Below are positions 6,927 through 16,282 of a DNA stretch of 24,959 nt, piece after piece (the stretch's first letter is position 1; each line of letters opens with the position of its first letter). Source of the stretch: an uncultured Cellvibrio sp. (lineage in GTDB: Bacteria > Pseudomonadota > Gammaproteobacteria > Pseudomonadales > Cellvibrionaceae); assembly GCA_946480695.1 (NCBI GenBank), contig CAMLKG010000046.1, positions 1 to 24,959 of the forward strand, given 5' to 3'. Below the pieces are notes generated by a model. That model had not been told where the DNA came from. It searched no databases and worked only from the letters and a program-made list of their open reading frames with translations. Made by a program: the position numbers and the translations under genes.

Positions 6927-9839
6927 CTAGAATCTGGCGCGCAACCCAACAGCAAAGCGGGCATCTTGTGCGTAAGAGTAGGCTACATGATCCCCGGCAC
7001 CATTCTGGTCAATAATGCCAACAGTTTTTTCTTTCAATAGATTACTGGCTTCCGCCGTTACTGTGTAATTCTCAAGGAATGTGTAGCTGATTGAAGCATC
7101 CAGTTGGCCGTAATCATCGTTATATACCGGAATGCGAGCCTTACCGCCTAATCCATCGTTAAAATCCGGATCAAAACCATTACCGCCCCAGGAAATCAGG
7201 TATTTACTGCGCCATGAGTAAGCCAGGCGTGCGGAGAAGCCATCTTTTTCATACATACCGACAATGTTGAATGCATTCTTTGACAACTGGTCGATAGGCA
7301 ATTGTCCGTAAGAAGAACGATCCGTATCCAAAGGTGCCGCACCGGCTTGGGTGTCACCTGTTGTTGGCTGACTATTTAATGGAATGTCTGCGCTGCTATC
7401 GATATAAGTGTAGTTTGCTTGAATGCCCAATCCATCGAATGGAGCGGGCAACGCGTCAAAGAATTTATTAACACCGATTTCCACACCATTAATATCACCG
7501 GTACCGACGTTGTCTAACCATGTTGCTTCACCGGTGTAATCGCCAATGGCATAAGGTGCTGTTTGCTTCTTAAAGAAACCTTCCACCTGTTTGTTAAATA
7601 GCGCGGCGTAGGCCATACCTCCATTTTCGTCGAAGTACCATTCAACCGAAAGATCGAATTGCGAAGCCTCCATTGGCTTGAGGTAGGGGTTGGTGTCCTG
7701 GTTCAAATTGAAAGAGCGGATGGTTCCGGTCTCCTGGTCGATATTTGGGCTGGCAGTGACAAATGCCTGCATATCGGCGAAAGACGGATTCCAGATAGCT
7801 TTGGATGCAGCAAACCGCACATAAACATCCTCGGTGGCTTCCAGGCGCAAGTTAAAGCTCGGCAATACATGGGTGTTATTAGTCTTGGCTTCCAGGGGTT
7901 CTGTCGAACGAGGCACTACTACAACACCATTTACCGTCGCTTCATTAATAACCAAGGTACCCGAGGCGGTATTGTCGGTTTGTACAACACGCACACCGAT
8001 ATTACCGTCAATGGGCATAGCCAAATCATCAAAACCATAGTTGGTCATGATATACATCGCCACGGTTTTTTCGTCTTGCAGGTTTCTATAATCCGGATTT
8101 TCCAACCGCGTCCAATCGGAATATACGCTGCCCTCGCACCACCATGCACCGGGCACCTCACAATCCGCGTTAACAGCATCTGTCGTTGCACGGAAATTTC
8201 TGGTTGCAGCCGAAGAATACAAATATCCAGCTGCCGGAACTGTTACATCACCGCGTTGGAAATCACCAAACGAATACAAGGTCAGATAATCGGCTGCCTG
8301 GTCAGGCGTCACTTTTGGCAACGTGTTTTTGTCGAAACCGAACCAGGTTGCGTAGCGGGTATTCCAATCGTAGAGAGTGTTAATGTTATCGGCCGATTTC
8401 TCGGAATATCTCATCCCGGCTTTTACAGATTTAATCACCGCGCCTTCGAAATCGTATTCTGCATCAAAGCGCGCCGTTTTTGCTTCTGCCTCATTTCGCT
8501 CGAAGTGGGTCATCGCCTGGCCCAGGCTGTAATTGGCGAAATTGGACATGTAAGAAGGATCAACAATAATCGATGGAGTTTCCGAACCTATGCCGTCCAT
8601 ATAAGCTTCAGCAGGAATAACTTTCAAACCCAGGGTGTAGTCATCAATCGTTGCATCCGCTTTTACGTACTGTAAATCGGCAGAGAATTTCCAATGGTCA
8701 TCGGGCGACCATTTGATTCCGGTAGAGTAATCCGTTGTTTTTGAAACATTTTGCGCCCAGCGTGTACTGGTGCCGAAATCCAGCCCCCATTGCGCAGGGT
8801 TGGCAACCGTAACGGTTCCGGATTCCATCGCACCATTTGCGCTGTACACCCAATCGTTATCGCTGGTAGGCAAGAGTGCCTGATCACCGTTATGCCCTTC
8901 CAGGAAAAATGCGTTTTCGTCATATACATTGTCGTGTTTGGTTTGGAACGCAGTGAAATAAAGTTCAGTGTTTTCGTTTGGAGCCCATTGCAACGCAAGG
9001 TAACCACCTTCGCGAGTGCTTTCATGGTCATTGCGACGCCAATCCACGCCCTTGGAAACCCAAACATCATCACCGTTAATTGTTCGTGGCAAATAAGGGC
9101 GTGAATACACTTGATCTGAACGCGTCGCCAAATCAGAGGTTGATGCGTTTACAAGAATACCGAATTCCCCGGCATCAGTTTCCCAGCGGTTGCTGTACAA
9201 ACCGGAAAACTCACCATTGGTTTCTTTCAGTTGATCACCGTAATTCGCCTTTGCCGACAGGCTAACCAATTGACCATCGGAATCGAATGGCATACGCGTG
9301 CGCAAATTTACAGTGCCGCCAAGGCCACCTTCAATCATATCGGCAGACGGGCTTTTGTATGTATCAACGGCGTACATCAATTCCGCGGGTACGGATTCAA
9401 AACTAATACCGCGACCACTTGCCGCCGAAAAAACATCGCGGCCATTTAATTCGGAACGCACCTGCGTTAAACCACGAACAGCAACACCACTACCTTCTGC
9501 GGCGGGATGCTCTGCATCGTTACTGGTATAACGGCCAACAGTTACACCAGGTACGCGTTGCAATGCTTCGGTTACGCTGCGGTCCGGTAATTTACCGATA
9601 TCTTCGGCAACGATGGAATCCACTACAACGCTTGCATTTCTTTTTAATTCCTGCGCCGATTGGATACTGGCGCGCTGGCCACTCACGAGCACCTCTTCAA
9701 CTTGCTCGCTACCCGATGTGCTTTGCGCAACGCTGTGGCCAGCTATACCCATAGTACCTACAACCAACGAAACGCCGGATGCCAGTTTTATGTAAGCCGG
9801 TAATGTTTTTTTTATGAACCGTTTGCTGTTCGATGACAT
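6927..9839 (-). CDS. TonB-dependent outer-membrane receptor, probable xyloglucan-oligosaccharide transporter
   Basis: 970 residues: signal peptide (1 to about 39, ending GHSVAQ), TonB box EEVLVSG (48-54), plug domain with ASVVVDSIVAEDIGKLPDRS, ALQRVPGV and a VRGL element, then a long beta-barrel ending in an aromatic residue (RARF) as required for outer-membrane insertion. The plug layout is that of the Caulobacter-type TonB receptors associated with carbohydrate uptake. It should import xyloglucan oligosaccharides through the outer membrane using TonB/ExbBD energy. The start at 9839 has GGAGAAG five bases upstream. It begins 38 bases after the afc95A stop, so the two are very likely co-transcribed, and it is followed by an intrinsic terminator. 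Substrate assignment is from context, not from the protein itself. Confidence 0.92.
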   Translation of the reverse strand: MSSNSKRFIKKTLPAYIKLASGVSLVVGTMGIAGHSVAQSTSGSEQVEEVLVSGQRASIQSAQELKRNASVVVDSIVAEDIGKLPDRSVTEALQRVPGVTVGRYTSNDAEHPAAEGSGVAVRGLTQVRSELNGRDVFSAASGRGISFESVPAELMYAVDTYKSPSADMIEGGLGGTVNLRTRMPFDSDGQLVSLSAKANYGDQLKETNGEFSGLYSNRWETDAGEFGILVNASTSDLATRSDQVYSRPYLPRTINGDDVWVSKGVDWRRNDHESTREGGYLALQWAPNENTELYFTAFQTKHDNVYDENAFFLEGHNGDQALLPTSDNDWVYSANGAMESGTVTVANPAQWGLDFGTSTRWAQNVSKTTDYSTGIKWSPDDHWKFSADLQYVKADATIDDYTLGLKVIPAEAYMDGIGSETPSIIVDPSYMSNFANYSLGQAMTHFERNEAEAKTARFDAEYDFEGAVIKSVKAGMRYSEKSADNINTLYDWNTRYATWFGFDKNTLPKVTPDQAADYLTLYSFGDFQRGDVTVPAAGYLYSSAATRNFRATTDAVNADCEVPGAWWCEGSVYSDWTRLENPDYRNLQDEKTVAMYIMTNYGFDDLAMPIDGNIGVRVVQTDNTASGTLVINEATVNGVVVVPRSTEPLEAKTNNTHVLPSFNLRLEATEDVYVRFAASKAIWNPSFADMQAFVTASPNIDQETGTIRSFNLNQDTNPYLKPMEASQFDLSVEWYFDENGGMAYAALFNKQVEGFFKKQTAPYAIGDYTGEATWLDNVGTGDINGVEIGVNKFFDALPAPFDGLGIQANYTYIDSSADIPLNSQPTTGDTQAGAAPLDTDRSSYGQLPIDQLSKNAFNIVGMYEKDGFSARLAYSWRSKYLISWGGNGFDPDFNDGLGGKARIPVYNDDYGQLDASISYTFLENYTVTAEASNLLKEKTVGIIDQNGAGDHVAYSYAQDARFAVGLRARF

Positions 9840-9877
9840 GCTCTTCTCCAGTTAGAATTATTAACCTACCCCTAATG

Positions 9878-12310
9878 CTATTTTTTGTTGCCGGACAAGA
9901 GATATTTCCCTCCTGCCCTTGCGTTAAATGTCCCTGTTGTTTTATCAGCGCCCGGTTTATCGGTAACCAGGGCCAAGGTTCTTTTCCTTTGCATATCCAC
10001 CACCGTTAAATCCGCAACGGAAGATGACGTTCTGATGCGAACCGGGTTCGCGTGTCGGGTATTGATCATTGCGCGGGTTAATGCTCCCCGGTGCCATTCA
10101 ATGTCCAGCGTTATACCGCCGCGCGCGCGCAAACCGGTTACTGACCCGGAAGGCCAGGCATCCGGCAACGCCGGCAATAAATGCAATTCACCGTTATGGC
10201 TTTGCACCAGCATTTCCGCAATGCCAGCGGTTGCGCCGAAGTTGCCATCAATTTGGAACGGTGGATGGTTATCCCACAAATTACCCAACGTGCTCCGTTG
10301 TAGCTGTTCGCCCAATACTTTGTGCGCGCGATTGCCATCCAGTGCGCGCGCCCACATGTTGACTTTCCAGGCCTGCGACCAACCCGTGCCGCCATCGCCG
10401 CGCGCGTTCAGGGTGGTGCGCGCCGCGTTTAATAATTCCGGTTTTTTGTGGGCATCAATCTGGCGGCCGGGATGCAAGGCAAATAGATGGGAAATATGGC
10501 GGTGGTCATTATCAGGATCGTCGAGGTCCTCCTTCCATTCCTGCAATTGTCCCCAGGAACCAATGCGAAGCCCCTGATCCAGGTGCGAAAGTTTTTCAGC
10601 AAGTTGCTGCGCAAATTTTTTATCGCCCAATGTTTCAGCGGCTTCACGGGTGTTGCGCAATAAATCAAACACTATCTGCTGGGACATGGCGGCACCCCTG
10701 GTGAAAGGTCCATGCTCGGGGGAAAAACCGGGCGATACAACCCATAAGCCATCGCGTGGATCCTTCACCAAAAATTCCAGCCAGAATTGCGCAGCGCTTT
10801 TCATAATCGGATAGGCGCGTTTACGGAGGAAACGTTTATTGCCGGAAAATAAATAATGCTCGTAATAGTGTTGTGCCAACCAGGCGGATGCTTCCGGTTG
10901 CCAGAACGCGGTGGGCCAATCAATAACGCCGGTGAAACCCCAGATATTGGTATTTAAAAATAAAGTCCAGCCCTGGTTCACTCCCGCAACTTTTTGCGCG
11001 GAAATTTTTCCCGGCTCGACCAGGCTGTCCACGAAATCAAAATAAGGCCCCATGAGTTCCGACAGGTTTACGGTTTCCGCCAGCCAGTAATTCATTTGCA
11101 GGTTGATATTTACGTGGTAGTCATCATTCCAGGGCGGGGTGATGGAATTGTTCCAGACACCTTGCAAATTGGCCGGCAATGAACCGGGGCGCGATGATGC
11201 GATTAATAAATAACGCCCAAACTGGAAATAGGTTGCTTCCAGGCTGCGATCCAAACCGGCATCGCCCCTTTTGTAACGCTGCAATAATTGCGCAGTGGGG
11301 AATGGTTGTTGTTGCTGACCTATATCCAGCGCTACGCGCTTGAATAATTGTTGATAATCGTTGCGGTGATCTTGTTGCAACCGGGTAAAACTTTTTTTGC
11401 CCGCGTTATCAATTAACTTTTGCAAACGCGCATGGGGATGCTCACCGCGATAGCCTGGGTACTGTTGCGCGTAACCGGTGCCGGCAACCAAAAGCACAAC
11501 CACCGCATCGGCATTGGCGACGGAAATTTTTTCGTTTTCGACTGTTGTTCGTTCGCCGCCCTGGTTCATCACCAGTACCTGGGCTTCAAACGGCAGGCCG
11601 TTACTGTGCAATTCACCCCGGGCAAGCAGACGATTATTTTTTACCTGGCGATTAAAGGTCCGGTTATCCGGGGCCTGTAAACCGGCAACCAGTGAAACCT
11701 TTCCCGGCTGGTCGGCGCTGAACCGGATAGCGATCACCCCATCCGGATAACTGGCGAAGTATTCGCGGCGATAACGCACACCGCCCTGTTCATAACTGAC
11801 GCTAACCTGGGCGTCCGCGAGTGAGAGTTCGCGGCGATAACGGGTGACATCGCTGTCATTTTTGGGCAGGTCAAGGACGAGATCGCCGAAGGTTTGGTAG
11901 TCCCCATAGGCGGTGACCTTGCGCCCTAACTGTTTAGCCGCCGCTTCCGGGCTGATCGAACCTTCGCGGTTAATGGCATCGCGCACCTGCGCAATAGCAC
12001 CCGTTTGCGGTTGGGCAGGCCAGCCAAAGTCATAGCCTTCCGCCCCCGGGCCGCCCGTCCACAGGGTCTTTTCGTTGAATTGGACCCGGTCCTGTTCTAT
12101 TCCGCCGGCAATTACAGCGCCCATCGCACCATTGCCGATAGGAAGCCCCTCGGTCTCCCAATGGCCTGCCGGACGGTCAAACCAAATAACCGGAGGCACC
12201 GCAGCCCATGCCGGCAGACTGACCAATAGGAGGAGGACGGCAGCCGCCAGCAGGTTTTGCTTATTTCCTCGCCAGGAACAGGGGTGCAGGTTAACCCCGG
12301 AAGTGCTCAT
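9878..12310 (-). CDS. afc95A: GH95 alpha-L-fucosidase of the xyloglucan cluster
   Basis: Inverting alpha-1,2-L-fucosidase, expected to remove fucose from fucosylated xyloglucan oligosaccharides before the galactosidase and xylosidase act. The ATG at 12310 gives 810 residues; a TTG directly before it is ignored. The N-terminus carries a hydrophobic signal peptide ending PAWAAVPP (about residue 36), with no lipobox. GH95 hallmarks are visible: the N-terminal GLPIGNGAMGA block, HVNINLQMNYW with Asn401 and Asn403, SPEHGPF with the likely acid residue Glu532, and PPFQIDGNFGATAG with Asp688, corresponding to the catalytic Asn/Glu/Asp set described for the family. The ribosome binding site is weak. 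It is the first glycosidase gene of the run, 38 bases before the TonB receptor gene, and 141 bases downstream of the halogenase-like gene. Confidence 0.92.
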   Translation of the reverse strand: MSTSGVNLHPCSWRGNKQNLLAAAVLLLLVSLPAWAAVPPVIWFDRPAGHWETEGLPIGNGAMGAVIAGGIEQDRVQFNEKTLWTGGPGAEGYDFGWPAQPQTGAIAQVRDAINREGSISPEAAAKQLGRKVTAYGDYQTFGDLVLDLPKNDSDVTRYRRELSLADAQVSVSYEQGGVRYRREYFASYPDGVIAIRFSADQPGKVSLVAGLQAPDNRTFNRQVKNNRLLARGELHSNGLPFEAQVLVMNQGGERTTVENEKISVANADAVVVLLVAGTGYAQQYPGYRGEHPHARLQKLIDNAGKKSFTRLQQDHRNDYQQLFKRVALDIGQQQQPFPTAQLLQRYKRGDAGLDRSLEATYFQFGRYLLIASSRPGSLPANLQGVWNNSITPPWNDDYHVNINLQMNYWLAETVNLSELMGPYFDFVDSLVEPGKISAQKVAGVNQGWTLFLNTNIWGFTGVIDWPTAFWQPEASAWLAQHYYEHYLFSGNKRFLRKRAYPIMKSAAQFWLEFLVKDPRDGLWVVSPGFSPEHGPFTRGAAMSQQIVFDLLRNTREAAETLGDKKFAQQLAEKLSHLDQGLRIGSWGQLQEWKEDLDDPDNDHRHISHLFALHPGRQIDAHKKPELLNAARTTLNARGDGGTGWSQAWKVNMWARALDGNRAHKVLGEQLQRSTLGNLWDNHPPFQIDGNFGATAGIAEMLVQSHNGELHLLPALPDAWPSGSVTGLRARGGITLDIEWHRGALTRAMINTRHANPVRIRTSSSVADLTVVDMQRKRTLALVTDKPGADKTTGTFNARAGGKYLLSGNKK

Positions 12311-12353
12311 CAAATTTATCGCTCTTATATGGTATATATGACTATTTGGTCCA

Positions 12354-12382
12354 ATATTAAGACAATGTTTTTATACGTGCAA
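12354..12382 (-). promoter_or_regulatory. Weak candidate sigma-70 promoter for afc95A
   Basis: On the minus strand TTGCAC and TAATAT are separated by exactly 17 bases, about 45 bases before the afc95A start. Each box has only partial consensus matches (3/6 and 4/6). The surrounding 12314-12451 region is AT-rich and is the only gap wide enough for an afc95A promoter. Confidence 0.25.
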
Positions 12383-12451
12383 TATAAATCACCTATGACA
12401 AAAACTTGCTTCAACCGTTGATACCAAAAGAAACAAACCCCAATTGAAGCG

Positions 12452-13930
12452 TCACAAGGACCGCAGGAATTCCGCATGCGAGCCGGCATAGTGACAGCCC
12501 TTTTCAATCGCTATTCTCATTCTGTCCATGAGCACGACAGACCTTTCCCGGTCTCCCAAAGGCGGCAGCGCCTCGGGCGATAGGCCGAATCCGTAAAACA
12601 TACTTACCCAGCTATCTTCCTTAAACGATTCCTGCTCCAGCAGGTTAATGTGGCCCGACCTGCGGAAGGCGGCGATTTTTTCGGCCAGTGAATCCGGTAT
12701 ATCCATCTCCCTGGCGCATTTCCAGAATGCACCCTCGCGCCCGTTCAATTTGTAATGCAGGATGATGAAATCCCTGATGCGCTCGTACTCCAGGCGATTC
12801 AGGCGATTGGCTTCCGCAACCTGCTGTCCATGGATTTCAAAATTCACCAGGTAACCCGTCATTTTGGCGATGCCGGTTTGGATCAGCGAAATACTGGTGG
12901 ACTCCAGCGGTTCCAGGAAGCCGCTCGACAAGCCGATCGCCACACAGTTCTTGTGCCAGAAATCGCGCCGCATCCCGGTAGTGAACCGAATCAGGCGCGG
13001 CTCGGTGACGCGCTCGCCCCCCAGGTTATCCATCAGTTCCTGGTGCGCGCGGTCGTGGGAAATAAATTGACTGGCATAAACATAGCCATTGCCCACCCGG
13101 TGTTGCAGGGGGATGTGCCATTGCCAGCCCGCTGACCGGGCCGAGGATCGGGTAAAGGGGTCCGGTTCGGCGACGCATTGGGTTTGCACAGCGAGAGCGC
13201 TATCACACAACAGCCAGTGGCTCCAATCCTCGTAGCCCACACCCAATGCCTGGTGGATTAGCAAGGCCGGAATGCCCGTGCAATCAACAAACAAATCGCC
13301 TTCGATAACCTGCCCGGCCTCCAGCGAAATGGATTGGATAAAACCGGTGGATGCATCCAGTTGCACATGGTTAACCCTGCCTTCAACCCGGGCGACACCC
13401 CGTTTTTCCGCGTAATCGCGCAAGAACCTTGCAAACAGGGAGGCATCGAAATGATAGGCGTAGTTGTACCAGGCTAAACGGCTCTGCTCTTCAAAGCTGG
13501 GTAATGCAAATTTTCCGGCCCTGGCGAGTTGGGTGCAAAGGCAGAATTTATCCAGCTCCTGGGCATAACCCTGTTGTTTGGCTGCCCACCAGGTTTTGTA
13601 GAAAGGCTCCCCTCCAATATCGACCCCGTATCCCGCAAACGGATGGAAAAAGTGCTTGCCCTCCCGTGCCCAATGCGCGAACTCGATACCCAGCTTAAAG
13701 GTCGCATGGGTGGCTTTGATAAACTCGCTTTCCCTGATACCCAGGTCCTTGATGAACTGGTGAATCCCCGGGACGGTCGCTTCACCGACACCGATGGTCC
13801 CTATCTGGTCTGATTCGACCAATGTGACCTGGATATTAATGTTTTGCAGCCAGCGCGATAAAAATGCCGCCGTCATCCAGCCCGCCGTCCCGCCGCCAAC
13901 AATGACTATTTTCCGAACCGGTTTAACCAT
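12452..13930 (-). CDS. Flavin-dependent halogenase-family protein (tryptophan halogenase-like)
   Basis: 492 residues starting at the ATG at 13930, which has GGAG nine bases upstream; earlier in-frame codons would place residues before the nucleotide-binding motif. GGGTAGW (12-18) is the FAD-binding Rossmann loop. GWQWHIP (268-274) is the halogenase WxWxIP signature. The family's catalytic Lys is present in FKLGIEF (Lys79) and the active-site Glu in FLEPLEST (Glu343), so the protein has the main residues for generating and holding HOCl with FADH2 from a reductase. After EST there is Ser, where PrnA-type enzymes have Gly at the chloride site. Halogenase-like genes are often found beside TonB receptor genes in carbohydrate-degrading proteobacteria, where no substrate is known. 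It sits upstream of afc95A in the same direction, with a 141-base gap, so co-transcription is uncertain. No signal peptide. Confidence 0.88.
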   Translation of the reverse strand: MVKPVRKIVIVGGGTAGWMTAAFLSRWLQNINIQVTLVESDQIGTIGVGEATVPGIHQFIKDLGIRESEFIKATHATFKLGIEFAHWAREGKHFFHPFAGYGVDIGGEPFYKTWWAAKQQGYAQELDKFCLCTQLARAGKFALPSFEEQSRLAWYNYAYHFDASLFARFLRDYAEKRGVARVEGRVNHVQLDASTGFIQSISLEAGQVIEGDLFVDCTGIPALLIHQALGVGYEDWSHWLLCDSALAVQTQCVAEPDPFTRSSARSAGWQWHIPLQHRVGNGYVYASQFISHDRAHQELMDNLGGERVTEPRLIRFTTGMRRDFWHKNCVAIGLSSGFLEPLESTSISLIQTGIAKMTGYLVNFEIHGQQVAEANRLNRLEYERIRDFIILHYKLNGREGAFWKCAREMDIPDSLAEKIAAFRRSGHINLLEQESFKEDSWVSMFYGFGLSPEALPPLGDRERSVVLMDRMRIAIEKGCHYAGSHAEFLRSL

Positions 13931-14134
13931 TATTTTTATCTCCGGGTACTGATTACCGCGATGCACGCGCATAAATATCATAAATCATATATTAGATGCC
14001 ACCATTGTGGTTATGCGGTTGAAAAAGAATATGGCATAGCAGTTGCTGCACAGCAGGCAGACAGTTGGTCTCCCCTTGTGACAGGCCGAATTGGCGTAAC
14101 AAGCGGCTTTAGATGATCGGAGCAAAGCAACGAA

Positions 14135-15103
14135 ATGGCAGCGAGCACCATTAATTCCCAGGGCACCCCGTCCACTGCACCATCACGCAGCAATAATCCA
14201 GGGCAGTTTGCACACTTCTGCGACCTCTACCACCAGCGCCTGGACGCATTGACGCTGGCCAAGCAACTCATCCATATGATTAAAGCGGTACAGCGCCACC
14301 GGGGTATGACCATGGGAACCCTGGGGGGAAACCAGCAGTTTCGCGACGAGTTAAGTCATTTGCAGGTGCAACTCGAGCGCCGATTGCAGTTGCTGCAAGC
14401 CTTCTCCGCGCGGTCGGTCAATCTCCTCAGCCCGCGCGACCAGGACAATCTCAATAATGCCTGGCTAACCATCAGCCGCAACTGGCAGGAGGATTCGGTA
14501 ATCGACAACTATGAGTTGCATTGCCATCTGATTGAACAATTACTGAGTATGGTGGCGGCCCTGGGCAAGCAACTGGAACAACCCACTTCGCAATCCATGC
14601 CGGATACGCAGGGGTCCAGCGCCATCCGCACCGATGACCCCCGTTATCCCAATCGCTTCAAGTACCTGGAAGTCCTGCACTTTGCCACCCGTTTAATGCC
14701 CGCGGTTGCCGAGCAAATCGGTCGCATACGCGCCTTGGCCACCTATGCCTCGGCCTTGGGGTATTGCGATAAGGATTTTGCCGGCAAGTTGCGCTATGTC
14801 ATCCAGTGCACCCGGGTAAACAATGAAAAACTTCGCCACCAGACCAAACGCCTCGAAGGCTTGCTGGATAGCGATTTAACCCTGTTGAGCCAATTGAAAA
14901 GCTATGAAATCAAACTGGAGTTTTTATTGTCCATGGTCGAGGCCGATGTAGTGAATTCACACCAGATCAATGCGGACAGCAATCGCCTGTTCAGCCTGGC
15001 CACCGACATTATTGATGTCTATTTGAAAGTTGTAGATGAAGGTGTGCAGTTGCTTACCCAATGGCATGAGCAGGATATTGAAGTCTGGGTGCAATCCTGG
15101 TGA
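14135..15103 (+). CDS. Helical protein of unknown function, possibly NIT-sensor-like
   Basis: 322 residues, no signal peptide or membrane segment, almost entirely alpha-helical in appearance. Residues about 40-95 (IKAVQRHRGMTMGTLGG followed by an amphipathic helix) resemble the opening of NIT (nitrate/nitrite-sensing) domains, where an Arg-Gly pair after a helix is conserved. A second similar block is AEQIGRIRALATYASALG around residues 191-208. Unlike usual NIT proteins it has no attached histidine kinase, methyl-accepting or output domain. The ATG at 14135 is preceded by GGAG at a rather long distance, so the start is moderately sure. It is divergent from the halogenase-like gene and 72 bases upstream of pldA in the same direction. 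I do not assign a function. Confidence 0.6.
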   Translation: MAASTINSQGTPSTAPSRSNNPGQFAHFCDLYHQRLDALTLAKQLIHMIKAVQRHRGMTMGTLGGNQQFRDELSHLQVQLERRLQLLQAFSARSVNLLSPRDQDNLNNAWLTISRNWQEDSVIDNYELHCHLIEQLLSMVAALGKQLEQPTSQSMPDTQGSSAIRTDDPRYPNRFKYLEVLHFATRLMPAVAEQIGRIRALATYASALGYCDKDFAGKLRYVIQCTRVNNEKLRHQTKRLEGLLDSDLTLLSQLKSYEIKLEFLLSMVEADVVNSHQINADSNRLFSLATDIIDVYLKVVDEGVQLLTQWHEQDIEVWVQSW

Positions 15104-15175
15104 TTGTGGACCACCTCACTTGCCAGGTGCCGGACAATCCCTACAATAGCGAAAAGCCATTTCCGGGGTATCTCC

Positions 15176-16264
15176 ATGCGTTATATCTGGCCGCTCATCC
15201 TGTTTGCCCTTGCCACTACCGCCCGCGCCGAATCCTATACCGCTACCGAAGCATTTACCTCCCAAGCCACACTTACCGAAGACGCCATGAACACCTGTTT
15301 ACAAGCGTCCGTTGTCAGCGCAGCGGAAGGCATGACGATCCGGCAACTAAAAGAAGCGTGCCAATTGCTCCATGAGCAGCAACGGAGTGAAGAACCGCAA
15401 GGTGAAATAAAGGAAGGATCACCAGCCATTGTCCAGGCGGATGAAACACCGCTGCTAAAAAAACGAATGACCCTGGAAGCATTGAATCGCTCCAATCGCT
15501 TCATGCTGACACCGCACAAACGCAATTATTTCTTCCCTGTCAGTTACACCCGCCATCCCAATATTGTGCCCTATCGCAATACCGATTCAGGCTCACTGAG
15601 TTCATTGAGCAAAACCGAAGCTGAATTCCAATTGAGTGTGAAGATACTTATTCGTGAAGACATTTTCGGGGACAACGGCCACCTTTACCTCGGCTACACC
15701 AACCATTCCCTTTGGCAGGTTTACAACGACACGGACTCCGCGCCATTCCGCGCAACGGACCATCAACCCGAATTTATTTTGAGTTTTACCAATGATTGGG
15801 AAATCCTGGGTTTCCAAAACCGGATTAATGAATTTTCCTTGACCCACCAATCCAACGGTTTGGGAGGATTATTATCCCGCAGCTGGAATCGCATCATGTT
15901 GAACTCGGTATTTGAGCGGGGCAATTTTGCATTCGGGATTTCCCCCTGGTACCGCATCCCTGAACCGGAGCAGGAATTTCCCGGCGATCCGCACGGTGAT
16001 GATAATCCCGATATTGAAGACTACATGGGCCATGTGGAATTTAACGCGGCCTATCAACATAAGGAAAATATTTTTAACGCGATGATGCGCAACAATTTTG
16101 ACAGTGATAACAAAGGCGCAATTGAATTGGGTTGGAGTTTTCCAGTCAGTGCCAACTTGCGCGGACAGTTCAAATATTTTAAAGGCTACGGACACAGCCT
16201 GATTGATTACAACACCGATATGGAAATTTTTGCGCTCGGGATTGTGTTTACCGATTTATTCTAA
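15176..16264 (+). CDS. pldA: Outer-membrane phospholipase A (OMPLA)
   Basis: Outer-membrane beta-barrel lipase that hydrolyses misplaced phospholipids in the outer leaflet. The ATG at 15176 begins a clean signal peptide (MRYIWPLILFALATTARA, cleavage near residue 18); the frame extends upstream but would bury the signal. The family active site is visible: LTHQSNG gives His224 and Ser226, and SWNR gives Asn238, the His-Ser-Asn triad of OMPLA. YLGYTNHSLWQVY and NEFSLTHQSNG are the typical strands, and the protein ends in FTDLF with an aromatic C-terminus for Bam-dependent insertion. Residues 20-110 form a variable periplasmic extension. The 362-residue length is normal for non-enteric PldA. It faces the PilZ gene tail to tail, with 18 bases between the stops. 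Confidence 0.93.
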   Translation: MRYIWPLILFALATTARAESYTATEAFTSQATLTEDAMNTCLQASVVSAAEGMTIRQLKEACQLLHEQQRSEEPQGEIKEGSPAIVQADETPLLKKRMTLEALNRSNRFMLTPHKRNYFFPVSYTRHPNIVPYRNTDSGSLSSLSKTEAEFQLSVKILIREDIFGDNGHLYLGYTNHSLWQVYNDTDSAPFRATDHQPEFILSFTNDWEILGFQNRINEFSLTHQSNGLGGLLSRSWNRIMLNSVFERGNFAFGISPWYRIPEPEQEFPGDPHGDDNPDIEDYMGHVEFNAAYQHKENIFNAMMRNNFDSDNKGAIELGWSFPVSANLRGQFKYFKGYGHSLIDYNTDMEIFALGIVFTDLF

Positions 16265-16267
16265 TTT

Positions 16268-16281
16268 TCAGGGAAGCCTGA
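16268..16281. terminator. Small hairpin between convergent genes, weak terminator
   Basis: TCAGG, loop GAAG, CCTGA, followed by TTT on the plus strand and AAAATT-side T-richness on the other. It lies between the pldA and PilZ stops. The five-base stem is short, so termination is only plausible. Confidence 0.35.
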
Positions 16282-16282
16282 T

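Noticed and set aside
7659..8675. Long open plus-strand frame (338 codons) antisense to the TonB receptor gene
   Set aside because: It lies wholly inside a well-supported receptor gene on the other strand, has no recognisable domain, and its composition is that of a shadow frame.
9885..10577. Plus-strand frame of 230 codons inside afc95A
   Set aside because: Antisense to conserved GH95 catalytic blocks; no independent evidence of coding.
15104..15175. Upstream extension of the pldA frame to 15104
   Set aside because: It would place 24 polar residues before a clean signal peptide; the ATG at 15176 gives a normal OMPLA precursor.
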